Shown here piece after piece: positions 51,509 through 60,193 of a stretch of DNA of 64,000 nt. Origin of the DNA: Chitinophagaceae bacterium (GTDB lineage Bacteria > Bacteroidota > Bacteroidia > Chitinophagales > Chitinophagaceae). Made by a program: the position numbers and the translations under genes. Below the pieces are notes generated by a model that saw nothing but the letters and a program-made list of their open reading frames with translations, was not told the origin of the DNA and made no database searches. The stretch spans positions 1-64,000 of the forward strand of contig JACSRW010000020.1 in assembly GCA_014879565.1 (NCBI GenBank), written 5' to 3'. Positions within the stretch are counted from its first letter, which is position 1. Every line of letters starts with the position of its first letter.

Positions 51509-52255
51509 TTGCTCAAAGAAATTGTCATAGCCTTTCAATCCTTCGAAGATGCCCGGATCTTTATCCGGCGCAACCGGCTTTTCCGCTGGATATTGCTGCC
51601 AGGGCTGGTGTACAGTGTGCTGTTTATTACCGGTATGATTTTTTTCTGGCAATCTTCCAATGAAGTGGTTTCCTGGATGAGTCAGCAACTGGGAGTGGAA
51701 AACTGGCTGCAAAAAGAAAGAAGCGAATGGCTGAGTTTTTTCTTTGTGATGTCCGGCATGATGCTGCGGCTGGTACTGGTCTTATTTTATTTCTCCCTGT
51801 TCAAATATGTTATACTCATTATCGGTTCTCCCCTGTTTACTTACCTGAGTGAAAAAACAGAAGCGATTATTGACGGCAGGGAACACCAGTTTGTATGGGC
51901 GGATATTAAAAAGGATGCCGCCCGGGGCGTTCGGCTTGCACTACGAAATGCCGGCTGGCAAAGTGTTTATCTGCTGGCCCTGCTGCTGTTGTCGCTGATT
52001 CCTTTTGCCGGATGGGTTACACCGGTAATTGCCCTCTTCCTTGAATCCTATTATTTTGGGGTATCCATGCTGGACTATAGCCTGGCCCGGAACGAATTCA
52101 CCCTTTCCCAGAGTATTGCATTCACCGGCCGCCACAAAGGGCTGTCAATAGGTAACGGTTTTCTTTTTTATGCCATGCATATATTACTGGTATTGGCCCC
52201 GGCCTATGCGGTGATTGCCGCCACCCTGAGTGTTCACCATGTAAAAAACAGATAA
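51509..52255 (+). CDS. EI24/CysZ-like membrane protein
   Basis: 248 residues with four to five membrane helices (about 30-52, 85-107, 148-170, 172-190, 215-238) and the pattern FKYVILIIGSPLFTYLSEKT seen in the EI24/CysZ-like family (sulfate-uptake related in E. coli, uncertain here). No ATG fits the N-terminus; TTG 51509 is the first plausible start, 19 nt after TATATTTA (51483-51490). The next gene begins 3 nt after its stop. Confidence 0.8.
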   Translation: MLKEIVIAFQSFEDARIFIRRNRLFRWILLPGLVYSVLFITGMIFFWQSSNEVVSWMSQQLGVENWLQKERSEWLSFFFVMSGMMLRLVLVLFYFSLFKYVILIIGSPLFTYLSEKTEAIIDGREHQFVWADIKKDAARGVRLALRNAGWQSVYLLALLLLSLIPFAGWVTPVIALFLESYYFGVSMLDYSLARNEFTLSQSIAFTGRHKGLSIGNGFLFYAMHILLVLAPAYAVIAATLSVHHVKNR

Positions 52256-52258
52256 GCC

Positions 52259-52954
52259 CTGGCACAGGTACTCCTCATACCCGCCAACCTGGAAGAAAAT
52301 GCACTGGATACGATTCCTGCAGCAGTGGTTACCCATATTCTTTCCTGCCAGGTTTTTTTTGCCGAAAACGAACGCACCACCCGGCGTTATTTCAAACAAT
52401 TGCATAAAGCGATCGTCATTGACGATTACGAATGGTTTACAATGGATGACCCGGAACAGGCGCGGATACAATTCAGGCAAAAAATCAAGGAAGGAAAAAC
52501 CATTGGCATCGTCAGTGAAGCCGGTTGCCCCGGTATTGCAGATCCGGGTCAGCAGCTTATAGCCGTCGCACAGGAAATGAATGTGCCGGTTAAACCCCTC
52601 ACCGGCCCCAGCTCCATCCTGCTGGCGCTGATGGCCAGTGGTATGAATGGTCAACATTTCAGTTTTCACGGGTATCTGCCGATTGAACAGGCACAACGGA
52701 TGAAAGCCCTGAAAGAGCTTGAGCAGCAATCCGCCCGGACAAAATGCACCCAGATTTTTATAGAAACACCTTATCGCAATAATCAACTGGTTGAAGCCAT
52801 TTTAAAAACCTGCCAGCCAGGTACCCGTTTGTGTATTGCGGCCGGACTTACCGGCTCCGCCGAATGGGTGAAAACAAAAACAATTGCCGCCTGGAAAAAA
52901 GAAATACCCGGGCTGCATAAACGTCCGGTCATTTTCCTGCTTCAGGCCGGGTGA
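52259..52954 (+). CDS. Tetrapyrrole-methylase-fold SAM methyltransferase (RsmI-like)
   Basis: 231 residues if begun at CTG 52259, giving AQVLLIPANLEENALDTIPA, the strand-loop that opens this family. The frame is closed by the TAA of the preceding gene at 52253, and no ATG/GTG/TTG lies before the core; GTG 52325 would cut off the first strand. Other motifs: IGIVSEAGCPGIADPGQ, VKPLTGPSSILLALMASG, FSFHGYLP and FIETPYRNNQLVE. These resemble RsmI (16S rRNA C1402 2'-O-methylation) without its C-terminal part; the target may differ. The stop abuts the converging gene at 52955. Confidence 0.8.
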   Translation: MAQVLLIPANLEENALDTIPAAVVTHILSCQVFFAENERTTRRYFKQLHKAIVIDDYEWFTMDDPEQARIQFRQKIKEGKTIGIVSEAGCPGIADPGQQLIAVAQEMNVPVKPLTGPSSILLALMASGMNGQHFSFHGYLPIEQAQRMKALKELEQQSARTKCTQIFIETPYRNNQLVEAILKTCQPGTRLCIAAGLTGSAEWVKTKTIAAWKKEIPGLHKRPVIFLLQAG

Positions 52955-53419
52955 TTATTCCGGCAGCGGATCGCGGGTATTTATTTTTCTGACCGAAATG
53001 ATACTGTCTACCACATAGCGGCTCATCCCCCGCCAGGGAAGCGCACCCAGGTATTCCCGGTAATGCAGTTCCAGAAAGGCACCGCTGTTCGACATCAGTT
53101 GCTGTGCCACTTTTTCGTTGACTACAGAAAACTCAAACTCGTTGGATTGAATACTGCCGGGAATCTTTGACCGGTAACCGGTTTGTATCAGCCGGCCCTC
53201 AAAGGTTTTGAACACATACCCTTTCTTTACAAAAAAATTGAGTTCACCGGCCTTGCTGCCTTCTCCGAAAACAAACCAGAAACGGAAATAGCAGAAAACC
53301 AGCAGTGCCAGCAGCAGCAGCACTATAAAGCGTTTGATAAAACGCCGGAATCCGGATTTTTTCCTTTGCCCTTTATTGGCTAACGATTGTTCTTGTATAG
53401 CTGAGAATGTCTGTTCCAT
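52955..53419 (-). CDS. Single-pass membrane protein of unknown function
   Basis: 154 residues: a basic N-terminus (KGQRKKSGFRRFIKRF), one membrane helix (about 32-50), then a periplasmic domain with FGEGSKAGELNFFVKKGYVF, KTFEGRLIQTGYRSK and LHYREYLGALPWRG. Similar proteins are common in Bacteroidota and often carry an unsupported '6-phosphogluconate dehydrogenase' label; nothing here supports that enzyme. It converges with the methyltransferase gene and diverges from the arg operon leader. Confidence 0.75.
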   Translation of the reverse strand: MEQTFSAIQEQSLANKGQRKKSGFRRFIKRFIVLLLLALLVFCYFRFWFVFGEGSKAGELNFFVKKGYVFKTFEGRLIQTGYRSKIPGSIQSNEFEFSVVNEKVAQQLMSNSGAFLELHYREYLGALPWRGMSRYVVDSIISVRKINTRDPLPE

Positions 53420-53469
53420 ACAACTGTTTTATAACAAAAATTTTTAGCCCCTGAAATAAATTAATAGCA

Positions 53470-53477
53470 TAAATTTG
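53470..53477 (+). promoter_or_regulatory. arg operon promoter (TAAATTTG)
   Basis: Perfect TAnnTTTG. The predicted start near 53482 gives a leader of about 245 nt before the N-acyltransferase gene, with the leader peptide inside. Confidence 0.7.
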
Positions 53478-53504
53478 CGTCCAATTTACAACCTATTCAG
53501 CCAG

Positions 53505-53627
53505 ATGGCGAATATTCTGACACATACCAAACAATTTGCGTTCCATGCGCCGATTACCAGCGGAGTCTATTCCGTTGGGTTTGATGTGTTTACTTTTTCC
53601 CGCCCGCGACGCCGCCCTGTTATCTGA
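53505..53627 (+). CDS. Candidate arginine leader peptide (40 residues)
   Basis: The only ORF in the arg operon leader. It starts 23 nt after the predicted transcript start and ends in FSRPRRRPVI, four Arg codons among five (CGC, CGA, CGC, CGC) just before the stop. The stop codon TGA is part of the 5' arm of an 8-bp hairpin (53624-53659). A ribosome held at the Arg codons would cover that arm. Placement directly before arginine biosynthesis genes makes attenuation by Arg-tRNA shortage the natural reading. No family match is known to me. Confidence 0.6.
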   Translation: MANILTHTKQFAFHAPITSGVYSVGFDVFTFSRPRRRPVI

Positions 53628-53659
53628 CAGGACGAACCGCTCACCATGGTCCCTGTCAG
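53624..53659 (+). promoter_or_regulatory. Attenuator-type hairpin in the arg leader
   Basis: CTGACAGG (53624-53631) pairs with CCTGTCAG (53652-53659). An alternative pairing joins TCACC...GGTCC (53641-53652) with GGACTGGTGA (53692-53701). There is no T run after the first stem, so a classical intrinsic terminator is not shown; Rho action or control of the GTG start at 53727 are options. Confidence 0.5.
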
Positions 53660-53726
53660 TGAAAAATCCCCCCGGCTATTAAAAGCAATCTGGACTGGTG
53701 ACCCCTTACGATTAACGAAGTGACAA

Positions 53727-54434
53727 GTGGACAATCAAAAAATTATTATCAGAGTAGCCTCCGCGGCTGACAAAGTATATTCCAAAACAATTACCGATGA
53801 AATGGAAGCGTCGGCTGCCGCCCGCGGAACCGGTATTGCCAAACGCACACCGGAGTATATTGAACAAAAAATAGACGAGGGTAAAGCCGTCATCGCCATT
53901 ACCGATCTGAATGAGTGGGTGGGTTTCTGTTATATTGAAACCTGGAGTCATGGCGAATATGTGGCCAACAGCGGCCTGATCGTTTCTCCCGGTTTCCGTA
54001 AAAGCGGAGTGGCCAAATCCATCAAAAAAAGAATTTTTGAACTCTCCCGCGAAAAATACCCGGATGCCAAAATTTTCGGACTTACAACCGGACTGGCGGT
54101 AATGAAAATCAACAGTGAACTGGGTTATGAACCGGTTACCTATTCAGAGCTGACCCAGGACGAAGCATTCTGGGCCGGATGCAAAAGCTGTGTGAACTAC
54201 GATATCCTGATGAGTAAGGACCGGAAAAACTGTATGTGTACGGCCATGCTCTACGATCCGAAGGATCACTACGAACCGGAAGAAACACGGCAGTATTTTG
54301 AAGAAAACAAAAAAGGATTTGAACGGCTTTTAAAGTTCAAACAATGGAAACTGCTCCGGCCCTTCCTGAAAAAAGAAAACGGGAACGGGGGTGCCAGACC
54401 CAAATCCCTCCTGCATCATTTCTTTCATTTATAA
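53727..54434 (+). CDS. GNAT N-acyltransferase of the arg operon (probable N-acylglutamate synthase)
   Basis: 235 residues with a GNAT fold in the first 150 (IIIRVASAADKVYSK, NSGLIVSPGFRKSGVAKSIK with the acetyl-CoA loop, IFGLTTGLAVMKINSELGYE), then a Cys-containing C-terminal region (CKSCVNYDILMSKDRKNCMC). As first gene of the arg operon, and with no argA or argJ seen here, it probably makes N-acetyl- or N-succinylglutamate. Start GTG 53727 is forced: an in-frame TGA lies two codons upstream. argG follows 9 nt after its stop. Confidence 0.82.
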   Translation: MDNQKIIIRVASAADKVYSKTITDEMEASAAARGTGIAKRTPEYIEQKIDEGKAVIAITDLNEWVGFCYIETWSHGEYVANSGLIVSPGFRKSGVAKSIKKRIFELSREKYPDAKIFGLTTGLAVMKINSELGYEPVTYSELTQDEAFWAGCKSCVNYDILMSKDRKNCMCTAMLYDPKDHYEPEETRQYFEENKKGFERLLKFKQWKLLRPFLKKENGNGGARPKSLLHHFFHL

Positions 54435-54443
54435 TTTCCAGTT

Positions 54444-55646
54444 ATGTCTAAAAAAGTTGTACTCGGGTTTAGCGGCGGTCTGGATACCACCTACTGCGTA
54501 AAATACCTGGGTGAAGAAAAGGGCTATGAAGTCCACAGTATCATCGTGAATACCGGTGGCTTCAGCGAAGAGGAACTGAACCAGATTGAAAGCCACGCCC
54601 GGAGGCTCGGGGTAAAATCCCATACGACGATCAATGCCGTTAAGGGATATTATGACAGGATCCTGAAATACCTCGTTTTCGGAAATGTGCTGAAGAATAA
54701 TACCTATCCCCTTTCTGTTTCGGCCGAACGGCTCAGTCAGGCCCTGCATATTGCGGAACATGCGCAAAAGCTCAACGCAGATGCAGTGGCGCATGGAAGT
54801 ACCGGGGCCGGCAACGACCAGGTGCGTTTTGATATGATTTTTCATATCATGATCCCCGGGGTGGAAATCATTACCCCGGTACGCGACCTGAACCTGAGCC
54901 GGGAAGAAGAAATCGCCTACCTGAAAAGCAAGGGGGTTGATATGAATTTTGAAAAAGCGCAGTATTCCATCAATAAAGGCCTCTGGGGTACCAGTGTTGG
55001 CGGCCGGGAAACCCTGTCCTCCAAAGGCATGCTGCCGGAAGATGCATGGCCCACCCCCGTCAGCAAAACCGGAACGGAAGAAGTGAAACTGGGCTTCACC
55101 AAAGGAGAGCTGACCACGGTGAATGGCCAGTCATTCACCCATCCCAGTGATGCAATCCTGTACCTGCAAAGTCTGGCAGGTCCCTATGGTATCGGCCGGG
55201 ATATCCATGTGGGCGATACCATTATAGGGATCAAGGGCCGGGTAGGCTTTGAAGCCGCCGCTCCCATGCTTATCCTGAAAGCCCATCATGCCCTGGAAAA
55301 ACATGTGCTTACCAAATGGCAATTGCAGTGGAAAGATCAGCTGGCTTCCTTCTACGGTAACTGGCTGCACGAGGGACAGATCCTGGATCCGGTCATGCGC
55401 GATATCGAAGCCTTCCTCACCCGCAGCCAGGAAAATGTAACGGGAGATGTTTTTGTTCAGCTTTTTCCTTACCGCTTCCAGATAAACGGCATTGAATCAG
55501 CCTATGACCTCATGAACAGCAAATTCGGCAAATACGGAGAAATGAACAGCGGCTTTACCGGGGATGATGTACGGGGATTCAGTAAAATATTCGGAAACCA
55601 GGTTGCGATCTGGACGGCAGTAAACGAGCGTATGAGTAATGAGTAA
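54444..55646 (+). CDS. argG: Argininosuccinate synthase
   Basis: 400 residues; joins citrulline and aspartate with ATP. The start KKVVLGFSGGLDTTYCVKYL holds the ATP PP-loop (SGGLDT); AHGSTGAGNDQVRFD and KGLWGTSVGGRETLSS follow. It resembles the ArgG group of Bacteroidota. The last codons (MSNE-stop) are encoded by a heptamer repeat that begins at 55632. Confidence 0.95.
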   Translation: MSKKVVLGFSGGLDTTYCVKYLGEEKGYEVHSIIVNTGGFSEEELNQIESHARRLGVKSHTTINAVKGYYDRILKYLVFGNVLKNNTYPLSVSAERLSQALHIAEHAQKLNADAVAHGSTGAGNDQVRFDMIFHIMIPGVEIITPVRDLNLSREEEIAYLKSKGVDMNFEKAQYSINKGLWGTSVGGRETLSSKGMLPEDAWPTPVSKTGTEEVKLGFTKGELTTVNGQSFTHPSDAILYLQSLAGPYGIGRDIHVGDTIIGIKGRVGFEAAAPMLILKAHHALEKHVLTKWQLQWKDQLASFYGNWLHEGQILDPVMRDIEAFLTRSQENVTGDVFVQLFPYRFQINGIESAYDLMNSKFGKYGEMNSGFTGDDVRGFSKIFGNQVAIWTAVNERMSNE

Positions 55647-55666
55647 TCAGTAATGAGTAATCGGTA
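55632..55666 (+). repeat. Heptamer array ATGAGTA x5
   Basis: Units ATGAGTA, ATGAGTA, ATCAGTA, ATGAGTA, ATCGGTA. It encodes the C-terminus and stop of ArgG. The inverted partner is at 55718-55794. Confidence 0.8.
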
Positions 55667-55717
55667 AACGCTGTATAGTTCTTACAGCAAAGAAAGAATT
55701 CTCAGCAGCAGAGGGCC

Positions 55718-55794
55718 ACTTATCACTCATTACTGATCACTCATCACTCATCACTCATTACTCATTACTCATTACTCATTACTGATCACTCATT
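55718..55794 (+). repeat. Heptamer array ACTCATT x11
   Basis: Eleven contiguous units of the pattern ACTCATY/ACTGATC, the longest array in the window, inverted to 55632-55666, in the argG-argC gap. Confidence 0.85.
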
Positions 55795-55815
55795 TTTAAT
55801 TATTCAACATACGCC

Positions 55816-56805
<990 letters not shown>

Positions 56806-56813
56806 AGATAGTG

Positions 56814-56848
56814 GTAAGTTGTAAGTGATAAGTTATAAGTTGTAAGTA
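56814..56848 (+). repeat. Heptamer array GTAAGTT x5 before the four-helix-bundle gene
   Basis: Units GTAAGTT, GTAAGTG, ATAAGTT, ATAAGTT, GTAAGTA; the last base is the A of the ATG. Inverted units (ACTTATA etc.) lie after the gene. Confidence 0.8.
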
Positions 56849-57213
56849 TGCAGAACTTCAAGGACCTGGCAGTTTGGGAACGAGCCCATCACTTCACATT
56901 GAAAGTGTATGAAGTGTCGCGTGCCTTTCCTAAAGAAGAAGTTTACGGTATTACCAGTCAGCTAAGAAGAGCTGCATCTTCAATTCCCTCAAATATTGCT
57001 GAAGGTTGCGGAAAAAATTCGCAGAATGATTTCGCTCATTACCTGAACATAGCACTCGGCTCAGCGAACGAATCCGAATATTTTCTGATTCTTGCCAAAG
57101 ACCTTAAATATCTTGAATTACCAGCTTTTGAAATTTTATCGTCAACAATTAATGAAATCAAAGCCATGCTTATTTCACTCATAACCAAAGTCCGGTCAAA
57201 AACTAACAATTAA
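56848..57213 (+). CDS. Four-helix-bundle protein (23S rRNA intervening-sequence type)
   Basis: 121 residues with the S23/IVS pattern: FKDLAVWERAHHFTLKVYEV, FPKEEVYGITSQLRRAASSI, PSNIAEGCGKNSQNDFAHYL, then two more helices. Relatives form pentameric barrels (Avd-like) and were first found inside 23S rRNA intervening sequences; their function is unknown. The gene is set between argC and argD and is framed by inverted heptamer arrays. Its base composition is more A+T-rich than its neighbours, which suggests insertion. Confidence 0.88.
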   Translation: MQNFKDLAVWERAHHFTLKVYEVSRAFPKEEVYGITSQLRRAASSIPSNIAEGCGKNSQNDFAHYLNIALGSANESEYFLILAKDLKYLELPAFEILSSTINEIKAMLISLITKVRSKTNN

Positions 57214-57232
57214 GTCATAAGCAATAGCCATT

Positions 57233-57263
57233 ACTTATAACTTATCACTTAAAACTTACAACT
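57233..57263 (+). repeat. Heptamer array ACTTATA x4.5 after the four-helix-bundle gene
   Basis: Units ACTTATA, ACTTATC, ACTTAAA, ACTTACA, ACT: inverted copies of the array at 56814-56848. argD starts 4 nt later. Confidence 0.8.
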
Positions 57264-57266
57264 CCA

Positions 57267-58421
57267 ATGAACTTATTCGACGTATATCCTATCAACGAAG
57301 TAACCATCGTGAAAGCCAAAGGCTCCTACGTGTGGGATGACAAAGGTGATCAGTACCTGGACCTCTACGGGGGACATGCCGTGATCAGTATCGGCCATAC
57401 ACACCCGCATTGGGTGAACCGGATAGAAGAGCAACTGGAAAAAATCGCATTCTATTCCAATTCAGTTCGTATTCCCCTGCAGGCTGAACTCGCCGAAAAA
57501 CTGGGCCGGGTTTCCGGCAAACCGGATTACCAGTTATTCCTGTGTAACAGCGGTGCGGAAGCCAACGAAAATGCACTCAAACTGGCTTCTTTCCATACCG
57601 GACGCAAAAAAGTAGTCGCTTTCAGTAAGGCTTTCCACGGCAGAACCTCCCTCGCTGTTTCAGTAACCGATAATAAAAATTATATCGCCCCGGTAAACGA
57701 GACGGAGAATGTCATCTTCCTCCCTTTCAACGACAGCAATGCCCTGAATGACTGTTTTGAAAATGAAGGAAAAAATATTGCGGCGGTGATTGTAGAAGGT
57801 ATCCAGGGAGTAGGCGGCATTAATGTGGCCGGAGACGGATTTCTCAAAAGTATCCGGGCCAATTGTGACAAATACGGAGCCGTTTATATTGCCGACAGTG
57901 TACAGTGCGGTTATGGAAGGAGTGGTAAATTTTTCAGTCATGACTTTGCCGGTGTATCCGCCGATATTTATACGATGGCCAAGGGCATGGGGAATGGATT
58001 CCCGGTAGCCGGTATTATTATCGCGCCGCATATCCGACCGAAACTTTTTCAGCTGGGTACCACATTCGGGGGTAACCATCTTGCCTGTGCCGCCGCGCTG
58101 GCCGTACTGGAAGTGATGGAAGAAGAAAAACTGATGGGCAATGCGGTCATGACCGGCAAATACCTGCGTGATGAGCTGGAAGCCATCCCCGTGATTGAAA
58201 ATGTCAGGGGCCGCGGACTGATGATCGGTTTTGATGTACCGGAAAAGCTGAAGGACCTGAAGAAAAACCTGCTGCTGAACCAGAAAATTTTTACCGGTGA
58301 AGCCAAACCGAATGTGATCCGCCTGCTGCCTTCCCTCGCACTGAAGAAAAAAGACGCCGAACAGTTTATAGAGGCCCTTAAAGAAGAAATAGCCCTTTTA
58401 ACCCAAGCCCCTTCTGAATAA
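57267..58421 (+). CDS. argD: Acylornithine aminotransferase
   Basis: 384 residues, class III PLP aminotransferase. LFLCNSGAEANENALKLASF, AFSKAFHGRTSLAVSVT, YIADSVQCGYGRSGKFF and the PLP-lysine in YTMAKGMGNGFPVAGI. Transfers the amino group from glutamate to the acylated semialdehyde. One nt separates it from the carbamoyltransferase gene. Confidence 0.94.
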   Translation: MNLFDVYPINEVTIVKAKGSYVWDDKGDQYLDLYGGHAVISIGHTHPHWVNRIEEQLEKIAFYSNSVRIPLQAELAEKLGRVSGKPDYQLFLCNSGAEANENALKLASFHTGRKKVVAFSKAFHGRTSLAVSVTDNKNYIAPVNETENVIFLPFNDSNALNDCFENEGKNIAAVIVEGIQGVGGINVAGDGFLKSIRANCDKYGAVYIADSVQCGYGRSGKFFSHDFAGVSADIYTMAKGMGNGFPVAGIIIAPHIRPKLFQLGTTFGGNHLACAAALAVLEVMEEEKLMGNAVMTGKYLRDELEAIPVIENVRGRGLMIGFDVPEKLKDLKKNLLLNQKIFTGEAKPNVIRLLPSLALKKKDAEQFIEALKEEIALLTQAPSE

Positions 58422-58422
58422 C

Positions 58423-59412
58423 ATGAAACATTTTACCTCTGTTCACGACCTGGTTCCGCCCCCCGGGGGTACGCTCAGTACTGCTATTGACAGCCTGGTA
58501 CAGCGGGCCCTCGTACATAAAGCCAATCCGGCTGCTGCCCGCAGCACCGGTGCCGGTAAGCGGGTGGGCTGCCTTTTTCTGAATCCCAGTATGCGTACCC
58601 GCCTGAGTACACAGATCGCCGCCCAGAATCTGGGCATGGAAGCTATTGTGTTTAATGTCGGCAGCGAAGGCTGGGCCCTTGAATTTGAGGAAGAAGCGAT
58701 CATGAGCGGCACCACGGTTGAACACGTAAAGGATGCCGCCCCGGTATTCGGAAAATACTTTGATATCCTGGCCATCCGGACCTTTCCCTCCCTGAAAAAC
58801 AGGGAAGATGATTACAGCGAATTGTACATACGGCAGTTTATCAAATATGCCGGCATCCCGGTACTGAGCCTGGAAAGCGCCACCCTGCACCCGTTGCAGT
58901 CACTGACGGATATCATTACCATCACCGAATCCCTGCAGGAAACAAACATAAAAAGGCCGAAAATTGTACTGAGCTGGGCGCCCCATGTAAAACCCCTGCC
59001 GCAATGTGTGGCCAATAGTTTCGCGCAATGGATTACGGCATGGGATAAAGCTGATTTTGTTATTACCCATCCCGAAGACTATGAACTGAGTAAGGAATTT
59101 ACACAGGGAGCTCACATCACCCATAACCAGGATGAAGCCTTAAAGGATGCCGATTTTGTATATGTGAAAAACTGGAGCACCTACACCGATTACGGAAAAA
59201 TCTACGAAAGTGATCCGAAATGGATGCTGAACAATAAAAAACTGGTAACTACCAACCATGCGCGGGTTATGCACTGCCTGCCTGTACGGCGGAATGTGGA
59301 GCTGAGCGATGAAGTGCTTGACGGGCCGAACAGCATCGTTACGCGTGAAGCAGGCAACCGGGTATGGGCCGCCCAGGCCGTACTGGAAAATCTTTTACAG
59401 CACAATGGATAA
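58423..59412 (+). CDS. argF': N-acylornithine (probably N-succinylornithine) carbamoyltransferase
   Basis: 329 residues. Carbamoyl-phosphate motif FLNPSMRTRLSTQ (the form used by acylornithine enzymes instead of STRT), HPLQSLTDI, HCLPVRRNVELSDEVL. At the position that, as I recall, separates acetylornithine (Glu92) from succinylornithine (Pro90) enzymes, the sequence reads GTTVEH, so the deciding residue is Val. Substituting Glu92 with Ser, Pro or Val is reported to switch the Xanthomonas enzyme to succinylornithine, so succinyl is favoured. Overlaps argB by 8 nt. Confidence 0.9.
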   Translation: MKHFTSVHDLVPPPGGTLSTAIDSLVQRALVHKANPAAARSTGAGKRVGCLFLNPSMRTRLSTQIAAQNLGMEAIVFNVGSEGWALEFEEEAIMSGTTVEHVKDAAPVFGKYFDILAIRTFPSLKNREDDYSELYIRQFIKYAGIPVLSLESATLHPLQSLTDIITITESLQETNIKRPKIVLSWAPHVKPLPQCVANSFAQWITAWDKADFVITHPEDYELSKEFTQGAHITHNQDEALKDADFVYVKNWSTYTDYGKIYESDPKWMLNNKKLVTTNHARVMHCLPVRRNVELSDEVLDGPNSIVTREAGNRVWAAQAVLENLLQHNG

Positions 59413-60193
59413 ACTCTATGTGATAAAAATCGGGGGAAACATCATTGATGATGAAGCCAAACTCCCAGCTTTTCTGCAGGCATTTGCCGCCGTAGAAGGG
59501 AAAAAGATCCTGGTACACGGAGGGGGCAAACTGGCCACACGCCTGGCGGAAAAAATGGGTATTGAACAGCAGCTCGTGGATGGCCGGCGCATCACCGATG
59601 CGGAAACCCTGAAGATTGTGACGATGGTCTACGCGGGATATATCAATAAAAACATTGTGGCAGCCCTGCAAAAAGAACATTGTAACGCCATCGGCCTTTG
59701 CGGCGCAGACGGCGACAGCATCCTGGCGCATAAACGGAAACATCCGGTGCTTGATTTCGGGTTTGTGGGAGATGTGGACGCTATCAATACCAGCCTGATC
59801 CGTCTTTTGCTGGAGCAAAACATAAGCCTCGTTTTTGCCCCGGTTACCCATGATCAGCAGGGACAGCTGCTGAATACAAATGCCGATACCATTGCTCAGG
59901 AAATCGCAGTGGGCATGAGCCCTTTATACGCAGTGGAACTTATTTATTCCTTTGAAAAAAGCGGGGTATTACTGAACGCGGAGGATGACAGTACCGTTAT
60001 CCCGGAAATCACGCCATCTTATTACCAGCAGCTGAAAACAGAGAAAAAAATATTTGCCGGCATGATTCCCAAGCTGGATAATGCCTTTGCCGCGATCCGG
60101 AGCGGCGTGCAAAAAGTAATTATCGGTAAAGCGGAACAATTGCATGCCCTGCTGAACAACCAGGGTGGCACCAGTATTACAGATGAACACTGA
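59405..60193 (+). CDS. argB: N-acylglutamate kinase
   Basis: 262 residues from ATG 59405 (MDKLYVIKIGGNIIDDEA), overlapping the preceding gene by 8 nt. Amino acid kinase fold: VIKIGGN, LVHGGGKLATRLAEKMG, GLCGADGDSILA, LNTNADTIAQEIA and KIFAGMIPKLDNAFAAI. Phosphorylates the acylated glutamate; in many bacteria inhibited by arginine. Overlaps argE by 11 nt. Confidence 0.94.
   Translation: MDKLYVIKIGGNIIDDEAKLPAFLQAFAAVEGKKILVHGGGKLATRLAEKMGIEQQLVDGRRITDAETLKIVTMVYAGYINKNIVAALQKEHCNAIGLCGADGDSILAHKRKHPVLDFGFVGDVDAINTSLIRLLLEQNISLVFAPVTHDQQGQLLNTNADTIAQEIAVGMSPLYAVELIYSFEKSGVLLNAEDDSTVIPEITPSYYQQLKTEKKIFAGMIPKLDNAFAAIRSGVQKVIIGKAEQLHALLNNQGGTSITDEH

Noticed and set aside
52955-53419. 6-phosphogluconate dehydrogenase
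   Set aside because: A label often copied onto this family; the protein is a 154-residue single-pass membrane protein with no Rossmann motif.
53624-53659. Classical intrinsic terminator in the arg leader
   Set aside because: The stem is followed by GTGAAAAATCC, not a T run, so only an attenuator-type hairpin is claimed.
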